A stretch of DNA of 64,000 bases from Pterois miles (Eukaryota; Chordata; Actinopteri; Perciformes; Scorpaenidae): the NCBI GenBank assembly GCA_947000775.1, contig CAMQGK010000297.1, positions 1,687,001-1,751,000 of the forward strand. Direction: 5' to 3'. Of the stretch, positions 1 to 10,869 are shown in pieces (the stretch's first letter is position 1; every line of letters begins with the position of its first letter). The notes below the pieces were generated by a model. That model was not told where the DNA came from, did not search any database, and saw nothing but the letters and a program-made list of their open reading frames with translations. A program made the translations under genes and the position numbers.

Positions 1-389
1 AGTTTATTCCCTTTAATTAGCTGTGTGAAGTCTGTGTGTGAAGTGACAAGATTTTGACTTAGTGTTAAATACAGTAGTCAAAAAAACACAGCAACACTTA
101 ATCATCACAGTATAACACCAAGTCAGTTAAACTTCGGGGATATCAATCTGTTCATTTAGGAAGCACAAGTGGTTTCTTTTGACTTTCACGACCCCCAGAA
201 AGGGAAAGGTTTTACATGTGGTGGCTACAGTGATCTCTCCTTATCCTTCCTGACTGATTCTTCTCTAGTTTTGTGTTCTGCTAGTGTCCTTGTCAGTCTT
301 GTAGCATGAGGTGGTACACTACATGCACAGGTAGTCCAGCTCCTCCTGGAAGGTACATCCATACATGCGGTCCCAAGAGGATTTGCTGG

Positions 390-735
390 CCGTTACATGA
401 GGAGGGCTGGACAGGGCTGTAGAGGGGCATCAACCCAGCAGCAGGACGGTATCTGTTCCTTTGTGCGAGGAGGAACAGGAGGAGTACTGTCAGAGCCCAA
501 CAAAATGACCTCCAGCAGAATACTGGTGTGCATGTTTCTGACCAGAAACAAATGCCAGAGAGCACCAGAACAGGCAGGTCTGCCATTATCACCCTGTTCT
601 CTTCGCTGATGAGAGCAGGTTCACACTGAGCACAGGTGACAGGTGTGAAAGAGTCTGGAGACACCATGGTGAACATTATGCTGCTTGTATCATCATCCAG
701 CTTCGCCGGCTCGGTGCCAATGGCAGACCTACCAA
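390..735 (+). pseudogene. Tc1 transposase fragment, left arm
   Basis: Partial Tc1/mariner transposase reading rightward from the linker after the DNA-binding domain to just past the DESRF motif. The frame changes near 560-600 and a stop follows the SPCSLR segment. No start codon, third catalytic residue or C-terminus is present. It mirrors the right-arm fragment on the opposite strand. Confidence 0.65.
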
Positions 736-1040
736 TTCTGGTGTTTTGCACAGTGTTGGGCTGTGAGCACAGGTCCCACTACAGGACATTTGGCCCCCAG
801 GATATTGTCACCCACAGAGTCTGTTTCTGACAGTTTGGTCAGAAACATACACACCAGTCCTGCTGGAGGTCATTTTGTAGGGCTCTGGCATTGCTCCTCA
901 GATACCGGTCCTGATGCTGGATTGATGCACTTCTATGGCCCTGTCCAGGCCTCCTCATGTACGGGCCGGTCTCCTGGTATCTCCATGCTCTTGAGACTGT
1001 GGTGGGAGACACAGCAAATCCTCTTGAGACCACACGTATA
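705..1040 (-). pseudogene. Tc1 transposase fragment, right arm
   Basis: Reads leftward from VSRGFAVSPTTVSRAW (helix-turn-helix) through ETGPYMRRPGQG and RALQNDLQQ to a region matching the left arm near HQNW. The end of the HTH and the linker are well preserved and the rest is frameshifted. The terminal repeat follows immediately upstream. Confidence 0.65.
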
Positions 1041-1180
1041 GATTTGCCATCTTGGAGGATCTGGACTACCTGTGCAACCTGGTTGGGCTGCAGGTTGATT
1101 CACAATCAATGCTTCCTGAAAGGACAGATTGATATCCCTGAAGTTTAACTGAATTAGTGTTATGTGATGATTCAGCGGTT

Positions 1181-2130
1181 CACATGACAATTTTATCAGG
1201 CCAGAGAAAATGGTTTGGTGTCAGACAGCTGGGTATTTCTGCTGAAAGTGATTATGAAATGACTTGTCTCATCCACTTTGGTGAATTCTCTGATTTTTAT
1301 TGATCAGAGGAGGCAGAAATTAAGCCATAGATGAAAAATACTGAGTCTGTGTGTGCATGTGTGTTTTTGTCATTGGGAGGGTAAAAACAATGATAAATTC
1401 TCCTCTTGTCAGTTAATATTTTTTCTACCAGGGAGAAAATGAGTACATTTTATTGCTACTTAATGAAGGCTAGTCGAAGGATCGGAGGATGCTCAGAGAA
1501 CACTGTGAGAAAAAATGTTTCTAAAGAAAGCTACAATCCTGCAGTGTGTGTGTGTGAGGTCAGTTTTCATACTGGATGGTTTAGCATCTACAGTTTCTGT
1601 ATGCTTAGAGAAAAGTTCATATCAACTTTCTGGAAACCAAACATTTCTGATCTTGCTGTCATTTTTCTGCTCCAATCACACTGTGGAAGCCCTGAGGAGC
1701 GTTGAGCTGTGCCAACTCGTGAAAACTCCCGAGACTGGAGCAGAAACAGCAGTCAAACCACAGTTGGACCGTTGAACGAGGAGGCAAGCCGTTTTATTGT
1801 GTGTGCATTTAGCCGGACCGTGACATCGTCATTTTCCTTCCCAGGTGAATCCCCAGAGAGATCTTTCCCCACTTTTCTAACAACACGCTGAATTGTGTGG
1901 TTGAGAGCAAAGAGCGGCAAAAACAGGAGTAAAATCAATTGTTTTTTATTTATTTATTTATTTATTTTACTTTTTAAAATTAAGGTGGGAAAAGATCAGT
2001 CAAAATCAGTAGAACAAAAAGGTGAATAGGAATGAAAATAATAGTTTATATGAGCAGTCATTTGAAAATTATTCTACAAAATGTCAAATATTCAGTTCTT
2101 ACTGACACGTTACTTCTCATTTCATTCTTT
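1181..2130. other. No gene seen; short (ATTT)n tract
   Basis: AT-rich, non-coding sequence. The only local structure is a short run of ATTT units near 1949-1972. Open frames at 1406-1890 are short, lack family motifs and have no supporting splice context. Confidence 0.5.
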
Positions 2131-2700
2131 CATCCCAAGTTATCCTTAGAGAAATGTATTTATTTTTGATAATGGTGCCATGGATGATGATTTTTAGCTT
2201 AATCTTCATCCAACTAAATGTTCTCTCTGTTTCAGTGCAGAGGGGTGTTTGTTACTTAGTGTAATGGTGTGGAGGCAAAGTGTTGTAGTTTACCTGCATC
2301 AGTTCATGAAATTGTGTTATCAAAAGGACTGACATGTCAGCTCTCTCTCAGGGCAAGCAGAGAGCGATGGACACATTTCACCTTCATAGACCCACAGGTG
2401 TGCTTCCCAATCAGCAGGTGAGGCACCTTCCCGTTTCTTCCATATATGGTCTTCTTAGATATAGAAATGATGAATGCTCCAGGAATATAAGATTACCTAC
2501 ATTGCTCAATGCAGGATTATTAACTTTCTTAGTTAATATCCAACTCAAAATAGCAGCAATATGGTTAATTTGGTTCGGTTTTATTCTGTCATGAAAAAAA
2601 AAAAAATACACTTCCATTTTACACAGTAAGAAACAATAAAAACACTAAAAGTTATCAACTTGTTTCCATCGTGACCCGGTGTGCAAGATGAACTGGTGAC
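2130..2700 (+). repeat. Diverged direct duplicate, copy A
   Basis: Shares ordered blocks with 8270-8790 in the same orientation: GATTTTTAGCTT, GTCAGCTCT with AGGGCAA and AGAGCGA, ACAGGTGTGCTTC, CCATATATGGT, and a final ACTT.TTTCCA block. The blocks keep the same order but are interrupted by indels, so the duplication is old. It could be a dispersed repeat or a local duplication. No coding capacity is seen. Confidence 0.55.
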
Positions 2701-3549
2701 TGAGTTAACTGGTGAGTGTTGGCTTACCAGGAATTAAACATTATGACCGCTTCTCCCACATCTCCTTTCTGTCAGATTGGTTTGTCGTGTCATTTGAAAC
2801 TTTACGATCGGAAAAGTTTGCTGAAACATTAATTTCATGGACGTGACGCTGTGGTCGCGACGCCGGTCTCAGCACGAGGACAAGAGACTGGTAAAGTAGG
2901 TGACTTTGTCGATGCCTGTTGGAAAAACTGCTAACCTCAATAAATCTTTTACAACTTGTTCTTGCTATCAGTCTAACATGTATGTGACCTGTTTATACTT
3001 TCATACAGTCTGTATGGGACACAAACCTGACGTTTGCACTCAGCTCAAACCCATTCAGCTGTGGCAAACTGTGATCAACTCAGATTAACTTGTGCCACAT
3101 TGTAGGCAATCTACCTGCGACCATATCAAATCATATTAAAGACTTCAGACCCTGAGAAGACATTAATCTTAACTCATGTTTACAACTGGGGGGGTTTACT
3201 CTCTCCTCCTCACACACAGACAAATAAATATAACAAAGACAAGATGAACAGGCAAATGCACACAGTCAAGCCACAGTTACTCACCCACTTTCACCCACAA
3301 GGACAATCAGTCTCCCAGTCAATGCTCGATCACTTACTATCACTATCTAACACTCACTATTTCTGACTTTCTAAGTATTGCTCGCTATCACTCGCTGTCT
3401 CCTCACAAAGCCACAAAACTGTGCCATGTTGACTGACTTTATGTAGACTGGAGCCATGCCCTAACTATGTCAACCCCACCACCACAGCTGGACAGGTGTT
3501 TTGAGTTGTATGATGATGTTTCACCTGTTCTGCTTGGTTTTGTGATGCA

Positions 3550-4352
3550 CAAAGGGGGGACCCAAAGGAAAAACAAGGGGGGGGGGGGGGTTGTAAAAGT
3601 TTCTAAATAAGCCGGTTCGGTACACGGGAGGTCAGTCAAAAATCAGGCAGACGAATCCAAGACGTTAGGTGGGGGGTAATCGAAAAAAGGGAGGGGAAAT
3701 AAAAATGGGAAAAAAAAGGGGGGGGGGGGCTCTCCCTTAGAAGAGGGCAGAGGATGTAGAGCCTTGAATAACATTTCTAGTGGATGTGACATTTCTTTAA
3801 TTGGAGGGAACACAATAGGGTGGGGAACGAGTCAGAGGGGGGGGGGGGGGGGATCTCAATCCAAAAGGGGGGAGGGGGGGGGGGGGTGACGTGTTCTAAC
3901 ACTAGGGGAGAGACTACAAAATAAAAAGGAACATCGAAACGAACAAAACACACAAGTACAACTTAGTTTTGGTACAGGGGGAGGAGGGGGGGGGGGGGGG
4001 GGGGTAAACAGTCAGGTCTGACAACATCTGGGGTTTTCTCGGGCTTCTTCCGGTGTGCCCTTTCCTGGTGGGGGGGGGGGGGGTTGGGGGGGGGGGGGGG
4101 GGGGCTTCTGAGTTTCAGAATATGTGGTGTGCATGGTGTGGGGTGCAGCGCATAGATTTGGGGAGTTAATGTGGCAACGGGAAATAAATCCCCATTAGAA
4201 ATGATATGTGTCTTATTTGGAGGAGTTTCGGACTCAACTCAAGGGGGGGTCCTTGGGGGGGGGCCGAACAGGGTGACCGGGGGGGGGGGGGGGGGGGGGG
4301 GGGGAGGGGAAGCCCCTTCCGTCGGGGGGCTTCGAGTGGTGGCGAGTTCCCT

Positions 4353-4389
<37 letters not shown>

Positions 4390-7235
4390 AATATTTGTCC
4401 ATCTTGGGAAGAGGGGGGCTGGTAACGTAGCAAGGAGGGAGAGACTGAAGAAGAGAGGGAGGGGGAGCGTATTAACCAGAAGAGAATGGGATGTGAAAGA
4501 GGCACGCCCGCTGTTTGGCCAGATTGTGTTAGGGGGGGGAGGAGGGAGACTTACGCTGAATTAGGGAGTAATTCCGCTCAAAACGAGATGAAACTGAGGA
4601 GTGAAGTGGGGAAATGAGGGAAGTAAGGAAGGTTTGGGGGGGGGGTTGGGGGGGGATGGGAGGGGGGGCGACAGAGGGCGAGGTCTGAGGGGGGGGGTGA
4701 GAGCGGGTGAGGCGACGCTCGGAAGAAGGGAAGCCGCCCCACGGGGAAGAAAGGGAGGGGGGGGGGGGGAGGGGGGGGGAGGGGGGGGGGCGGGAAGGGG
4801 ACGGGGGCGGGAGGCTTTAAGCCTCTCGGAGGGGGGGAGAGGAGGAGGGGAGGGGGGGGGAGGGAGGGGGGGAGGTGGGGGGGAGGAAAAGGGGGAAGAG
4901 GGCACGGTGCGGGGCCGTGGCCGACCGGGGGCGGCAAACAAACGGGCCCGGGGCGCCGGGCGGGCCGGGCGGGGAGGAGAGGGGGGTGGGGAGGGCCGGG
5001 GGGTGGGGGGGGAAAGGGGGGAGGAAACTCCACGGCGGGGGGCGGGGGGGGGGGAGGGGGAGGGAAGGAAGGGGGGGCGAAACGGGGGGGGGGGCAGGCG
5101 GCGCTCCTTGGGGGCGCGAGGGGAAGGGGGTGGGGAGACGCGGGGGAAGGCGGGGGGGGAGGGGGGGGAGAAAAGAGAGAGGGAGGGGGGGGGGGTGGCG
5201 CGGGGGGGGGCCCGGGGGGGGGGGGCGGGGGGGGGGTGTTCGGGGGGGGGGGATTGTCTAGAGGGTGGGGGGGGGGGAGAGGGGAGCTGGAGGGAGTGCC
5301 AGGAAGAAGGTTGATGGCGCAGTGTGGGGGGGGTGAGGGGGTGGTGAGGTGGCTCTTGCCTTATTGAAAACTTCACTGGGGGCATGATAAGAGGGGGGGG
5401 CGGGGGGGGGGTGTGTGTGATGAGAGGGGGGGGGGGGGGGGAGGGGGGGGGGGTGCGTGGTGCCCCTCGTGGGGGCGGCGGGAGGGCGGGGGGGGGGGGG
5501 TTGGTTCCCAAGGGGGTGGTTGGTCTGGGGAGTAAGGGGGGGGTGGTTGTTTCTGTGTGTCGGGTGGGGGGGGGGGGTCCGCCGGGCGCCCGGGTTGGCT
5601 CCCCGGGGGGGTCTTCCGGGCGGGGCCGTCTGTGGGGTGGGGGGGGGGGCTGGGGGGGGGGGGGGGGGCGCGTTACTGGTGAGCCCGATCTTTTACCGGG
5701 CACGGGGACAGAAAGTGGCCCAGCTGGCCACAATAGAGGCCCCTCCCCTCTGGGGGCGGTGGGGGTGCTTCTTCGGGGGTAGGCGGGGTCGGGCCCCCTG
5801 TGTGGGCTCCTCTGGGGCGCTGGGGGGGGAGGAGACCCCCCTCCCCTCAGGGGGGGGGGGGGGGCGCGGCGGGGGGGGGGGTGGGGGGGGGCCCCCCCCG
5901 TGGTGGGGGGGGGGGGGCCCCGCCCCGCCCCTCTTCCTCTTTTCTTTTTTCTATGTGGGGGTGTCGGTGGGTCGGGCGGGGGGCGAGAGCGAGGCGGGGG
6001 GAGGGGGGGGGTGGCCGGGGGGGCCCGGACTGTGGTGGGTGCGGGTGACTAAAATGTGGGTGTGGGTGTGAGGGTGCGGCGTCCCTCCCCCTCTCGGGCG
6101 CGGGGGGCGGGGGGGCCAATGGCGTGTGCGGTCTTTCTCTTCTTCTCCTGCCGCGGGGGGACGGGTGCTGTTGCTGCTCGCCTTCGGGGGGGGGGGGGGT
6201 GGAAGAAATTTTGGAGGAGCGGTGAGAGTGATATAGAAGGGGAGCCGGGGGCGGGCGGGCCGACTGCGCTGTGGCCTGGGGTCCGGGTGTGGTGGATGAT
6301 GGGTGAATGATAAAGCAAATTTTAATTTTTGATTGGGGAGGGGGGGAGCTGGAGGTTGAAATGTAAATGGCATAATCAAAAATGGAGGGGGGCGGGCAGT
6401 CGCGTGGGTAGGGGAAGAGTGTGGGGGGAGGGGGGGAGGGGAAGGGGGGGGGGTGGGGGGGGGGGTGAAAGAAAATGGAATGAAGTGGATGGGCGTAGAT
6501 AAAAGGATGAGACAAAAAATAATAAAATTTTTCTGATAGTTGAAGGGTGTAGGTGGGGGGGGGGCGGAGGGTTGTTGGGGGGGAAGCAATCAGTGAGGAG
6601 GGGAGAGGAAGGAGTGGGGGGGTGGGGGGGATGTGAGGGGAGAGAAGGAGGAGGGGGGGGAAAGGAAAGGGAAGAGGGAGGGAAAGAGAAAAGTCTTTAA
6701 TATAGGGGATGGAGGGGGAGGAAGTAAGAATGGGAAAAGAATGCAAGAGGTGAGGGGAGGGGGAAGGGAAAAAAGGAGAGAAATGAAAGAGTAGGGAGGA
6801 AAGGGAGGGAGGGGAGGGGTGAAGGTAAGGGAAGGGAGGGGAGGGGGGGAAAAAGGGAAAAGGAGGGGAGAAGGAAGGGGGGAGGGGGGGGAAGGGGGTG
6901 GGGGGGGGGGAGGGGGAGAAAAATAAGGGAGGGGGGGGGGGGGGGGGGAGGGGAGGGAGGGGGAGAAGGAAAAGAAGAAAAAAGAGAGAGAGGGGGGGGG
7001 GGGGGGGGTGGGGAGGAGGAGAGGAAAAAACGTTCCTGTTTTGGTACATAGTGTCTTGATAACATCTCTTGTGAATTTCAGAATATGTGGTGTCTTTGCT
7101 TTATAGTCAAAAAATAAATCCCAATAAGAAATATATTGTCATATGTGGTATTTGTCTGGAGGGTAAAAAGAAAATTTAAAAAAAATAAATAATTCTAAAA
7201 AAGATGAAAAGAAGGGGGGGGGGGGGAGGGAAAAA
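3550..7235. other. Poly-G island, probable sequence artefact
   Basis: About 3.7 kb dominated by G runs of 8 to more than 30 bases on the plus strand, with C and T scarce. It encodes only spurious proline-rich (minus) and glycine-rich (plus) frames. Ordinary sequence shows through in places (near 3740-3830, 3900-3970, 4100-4240, 5345-5390, 6295-6380, 6480-6545). A flanking segment appears twice: at 4105-4225 with many G substitutions and at 7075-7165 in clean form, sharing CAGAATATGTGGTGT and AATAAATCCC. This pattern suggests consensus errors more than biology. If real, it would be a very large G-quadruplex-prone tract. Confidence 0.7.
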
Positions 7236-7417
7236 AATGAAAAAAAAAAAAGTCTAAATTACCACTTGCATTATTCAATAATAGGTGTTGACTCTGTGAC
7301 GGGAGAACAGTGTCGTCACAGATTGTAGTCCTAAATGTATCCCTTACTTTTAACAAAATCATGAAGGTTGTCAACAAAACTCAATTGTGAATTCTTTCTC
7401 AAAATGTCAAACTATTA

Positions 7418-8235
7418 GAATAGATAGATAGATAGATAGATACTTTATTGATCCCAAGTTGGGAAATTGTGGTGTTACAGCAGCAGGTTATCAGCACAAT
7501 ATACATGAGAGAATATACACATCTATATACACATAAAATAGAGAATATACACACCTATGTACACATAAAAAAGAGAATACACATATCTGTACTAAGTGTG
7601 AAGTATATACAGAGAATCTTGTTATAAACTAATCTAATTCTAAGAAATTTAAACATTATACACTATAATAATAATAAAATAATAAAATAATGATATGATA
7701 TAATGATATAGTATATAATGTAATGCTGTATAACATAACATGATATGTATGTATGATATATATAATATAAGTAGAAATAGATATATAGAGATGTGGTATA
7801 ATAATATAATACAATATACACGACAATACACAATATAACATAATGTAATACTGTATAATGCTATATAATACACCTGACCAACAATTAGCTGGGGGTCTAA
7901 TAAATCACACTAAATAAAAAAAAATGTAGAAGAAATAAAGAATAACACTCTCTATACAGTCAGTAGTGCAGATGTTAATGTTAAATGTGTAATGTTAGAT
8001 GTCAGGGGGAGCAGAGAGCTCCCTGCCAGCCAGAGGTGATGAGTTGAACAGCTTGATAGCTGTTGGCAGGAAAGATTTCCTGTATCTGTCCTGGTGACAG
8101 CGGAGCTGAACCAGTCTGTTTGAGAAGCTGCTCCGCTGTCGCTCCGGTACTGGGTGAAGTGGGTGGTCCGGATTGTCCAGAATAGACAACAGCTTGTTCA
8201 TAGTTCTCCTTCCCACCACAGCCTCATTCAGTTCT
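7418..8235 (-). mobile_element. LINE 3' end (Rex1/L2-like), 5'-truncated
   Basis: On the minus strand a 74-residue open frame (8219-7995) includes HPLHPVPERQRSSFSNRL and SFLPTAIKLFNSS, which resembles the extreme C-terminus of fish non-LTR retrotransposon ORF2. It is followed by an AT-rich 3' UTR and ends in GGGATCAATAAAGTATC and a (TCTA)n tail at 7465-7418. The rest of ORF2 is missing, as expected for incomplete reverse transcription. Confidence 0.7.
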
Positions 8236-8269
8236 TAATGACAAAGTGAGAGTTTTCGCTCATCTCCTT

Positions 8270-8790
8270 GTGATAAATCTCAAGTTATTCTTAACGATAA
8301 TGGCTCAGTAGGAGGATTTTTAGCTTCATATACATCCGACTACTTTTTCTACCAATATTTCTGGTTAGAATGTTGTTTTATTGCTTCATACATTGGCGTG
8401 AAGGTAAACTTTGGCCTCTAAAGTTACTTGTTGAGGGACGGCTCTGTCAGCTCTACTGACAGCCATCAGGGCAAACAAAGAGCGACTGACACACTTCATT
8501 TTATAGACCTCACCTTCGCTGCCACAGGTGTGCTTCTCAATTAGCAATCAGCAGATGAGGCATCTGACACACTTCCTGTTTATCCATATATGGTTTTCTT
8601 GGATATACAACTCATTTAAAGCCCAAGGATTATAAAATTCCCCCAACACATTCCCAATACAACATTGAGAATATGCATAGGATGCAAAGATAAAGGATGA
8701 AATAAAACAAACTATAAATGACAAACCAATGATGTTTGACCCAGGATGAAACAGGATTAAAAGTGATCATAACTTATTTCCACTGTTGCC
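8270..8790 (+). repeat. Diverged direct duplicate, copy B
   Basis: Counterpart of the segment at 2130-2700, same orientation and block order. It is separated from copy A by the poly-G island and the LINE tail. No frame is conserved between the copies. Confidence 0.55.
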
Positions 8791-8799
8791 CAGGCCAGC

Positions 8800-10460
8800 C
8801 CAAAACGGTGTTGACAAACTGTTATAGAAAAATTTGAGGACGTGTGAACACAATCACAAGTCCATTTACTGAACACAAATTCAAGTTTTTGACCACAAAA
8901 CTCTGAATGTATGTATGTAAATAAAAGCATGGAACATGAAACACATAATCAACACTTAGATTCCTGACAAATCTCATCAGTTTTGTGAAAAATGCATTAG
9001 AGCCACAATGAGATGGATCACAAAGTGGCACTGATTACTTGCAAAGTGAAGACAGGTGGGACTACAACTGACACAGATGACAGCCTGATTACTGAAGGCT
9101 GCAATCATCCAATAGGACACTTTGTCTGCAGCTGCCAAAGCTGCATAAGGTTGTTTCTGACATTCATTGGTGGCAGCGGAGATGCTGGACTTGGATTCAG
9201 TGTATCACTTTTTGTCTGAAGCTAACACTATAGGAAGAGTCAAATCTAAGTCTAATCTAAGCTCCAAAGCCTCAAACACAAATCTGTTGGGGTGGAAGTG
9301 TGTCTTCATTTGATTATCAGAGCAAACAAACAAGCACATGCCAACGGTTGACATGAACTGAGGAGACGTTGGAATCTCCTACAATGGGCAGTACCTTAAA
9401 CATATTTCTAAGAAAAGTGCATTAGTTTGTCTTTTCCAGAACATACTCAACTTTCAGAAAACTTCAAATCACTTTGACCCTTATTATTATGATGGCCTCT
9501 ATGGATTCATATGCTGACCTAAAATGGTGGACACTTGAGTTTGTCATATTATACAGAACATCTACCTTATGTTGAATCTAAGCTTGTTGATATAACTCTA
9601 GCTCTTTGGTTTGACAAAATTTCTGAACTGAACCAGGATGATCACTGAAACCATTAAGCTCCAGTTAACCAGCATTTTGAATGACTTGTCAAATGCATGG
9701 CTAATTTAGTATGCATTCAACAATTTATCTTTTCATACTACCTTTTTTTTAAATGGTGGTCATGACTTTTGTATAACTTTCTGGACTCTGGGATGAAATA
9801 AGTTTCCCACACATTACCATTCTGAAGAATTCAAGCACAGTCATCATCAGTTTTCTTGCCTCAGCAACATGCTTGAACATTAAACTGTATCAGAGTATTT
9901 GATCAATCTGGTCCTCAACACTACCACTGAACTACATTATTTATCAATTTAAATGACAAAAGAGGCACGAGATGCATACACACTGGCAGACCATCAAGCT
10001 TATATTTCTTATTCAATATCTATCTGTACAACCTGTACACATCTAAGAAAGTGTGGTATTTTAGTCAGGAAAGTTTGCATCAATATTTTAACCTTATATT
10101 GCAACAAGCGGTGGCGTTATTGTCCTCTTGTAATACACCAGGACAAGTTTGATCAAACTTTCCTGATATCCCCACCAGCAGAAGATTATCGGATACTTAC
10201 TTTATTTACAAGAGGATGGATGTGTGTCTCTAATGGTGTATGGATGTGAGAAGGGTATGTGTCTTAAGAGTGACATTTTAGAAATTAAATCACTTTCATT
10301 TAGTTTGAGAGTAAATAATCAAAATTACAGTCTCATAACCTGGGTTGTAAATCCTGAATACAATTGATCTTTGTACTATGAAGAAATATTTAGACTGGAG
10401 ACCGAGTTGGTGTCTCTCTTTGAACATGAGAAAGTTGGAAATTACGTCATTAGCTCCTCT
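8800..10460. other. No gene seen
   Basis: Unremarkable AT-rich sequence. Open frames are short (at most 98 codons at 9953-10249), lack recognisable motifs and are not flanked by convincing splice sites. Confidence 0.5.
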
Positions 10461-10462
10461 GT

Positions 10463-10464
<2 letters not shown>

Positions 10465-10520
<56 letters not shown>
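10465..10520. repeat. (TG)n microsatellite
   Basis: Uninterrupted TG dinucleotide run of about 56 bp. Its Cys-Val translation in a plus-strand frame is meaningless. Confidence 0.95.
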
Positions 10521-10524
<4 letters not shown>

Positions 10525-10869
10525 CATTCACATGCTGAGCACCCCCTCTGCTCTGTACTCTTGGCTGAGTGGGAAAGTAGTGACCGGCAGATTACTCTGG
10601 GTTGACACTTGAATAAACACTGTCCTTACTAATGAGATGATATAGCTGTGTGTTAATGACAGCCTGATGCAGCATGCTGGATAACTTTTACTGTTTTATT
10701 ACCCGACGTACGGTGACATGGAAAGTTGGCTGTATGTGGGGAAAACAGTGTGCGATGCTATTTATTTCCCCATAACGGCAGAATATTTCCCCGTATGATG
10801 GACGAGTGTTAGCGTGTGCATGCCTGGTGGTGTGTGTCTTGTCCGCAAGGTTGATTTATTTATAAAGCA

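Larger units (their letters stand above)
95..1180. mobile_element. Palindromic Tc1-like transposon relic
   Basis: The two ends are near-perfect inverted repeats of about 50 bp (roughly 98-155 and 1122-1176; shared core GATATCAATCTG and its complement). Inside, transposase-like coding is visible on both strands, running inward. The plus strand (about 390-735) shows MRRAGQG, then CQRAPEQAG, then DESRFTLSTGDR, which matches the DESRF region around a catalytic Asp of Tc1 transposases. The minus strand (about 1033-705) shows VSRAWRYQETGPYMRRPGQG, a Tc1 helix-turn-helix and GRPR-like region. Both arms carry the same N-terminal half, so this is a fold-back product and not a full transposase. Frames are broken and the C-terminal catalytic half is absent. 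Confidence 0.75.

Noticed and set aside
4561..7065. Long proline-rich (minus) and glycine-rich (plus) frames
   Set aside because: They are direct translations of G runs in a probable artefact region; no domain, start context or splice evidence.
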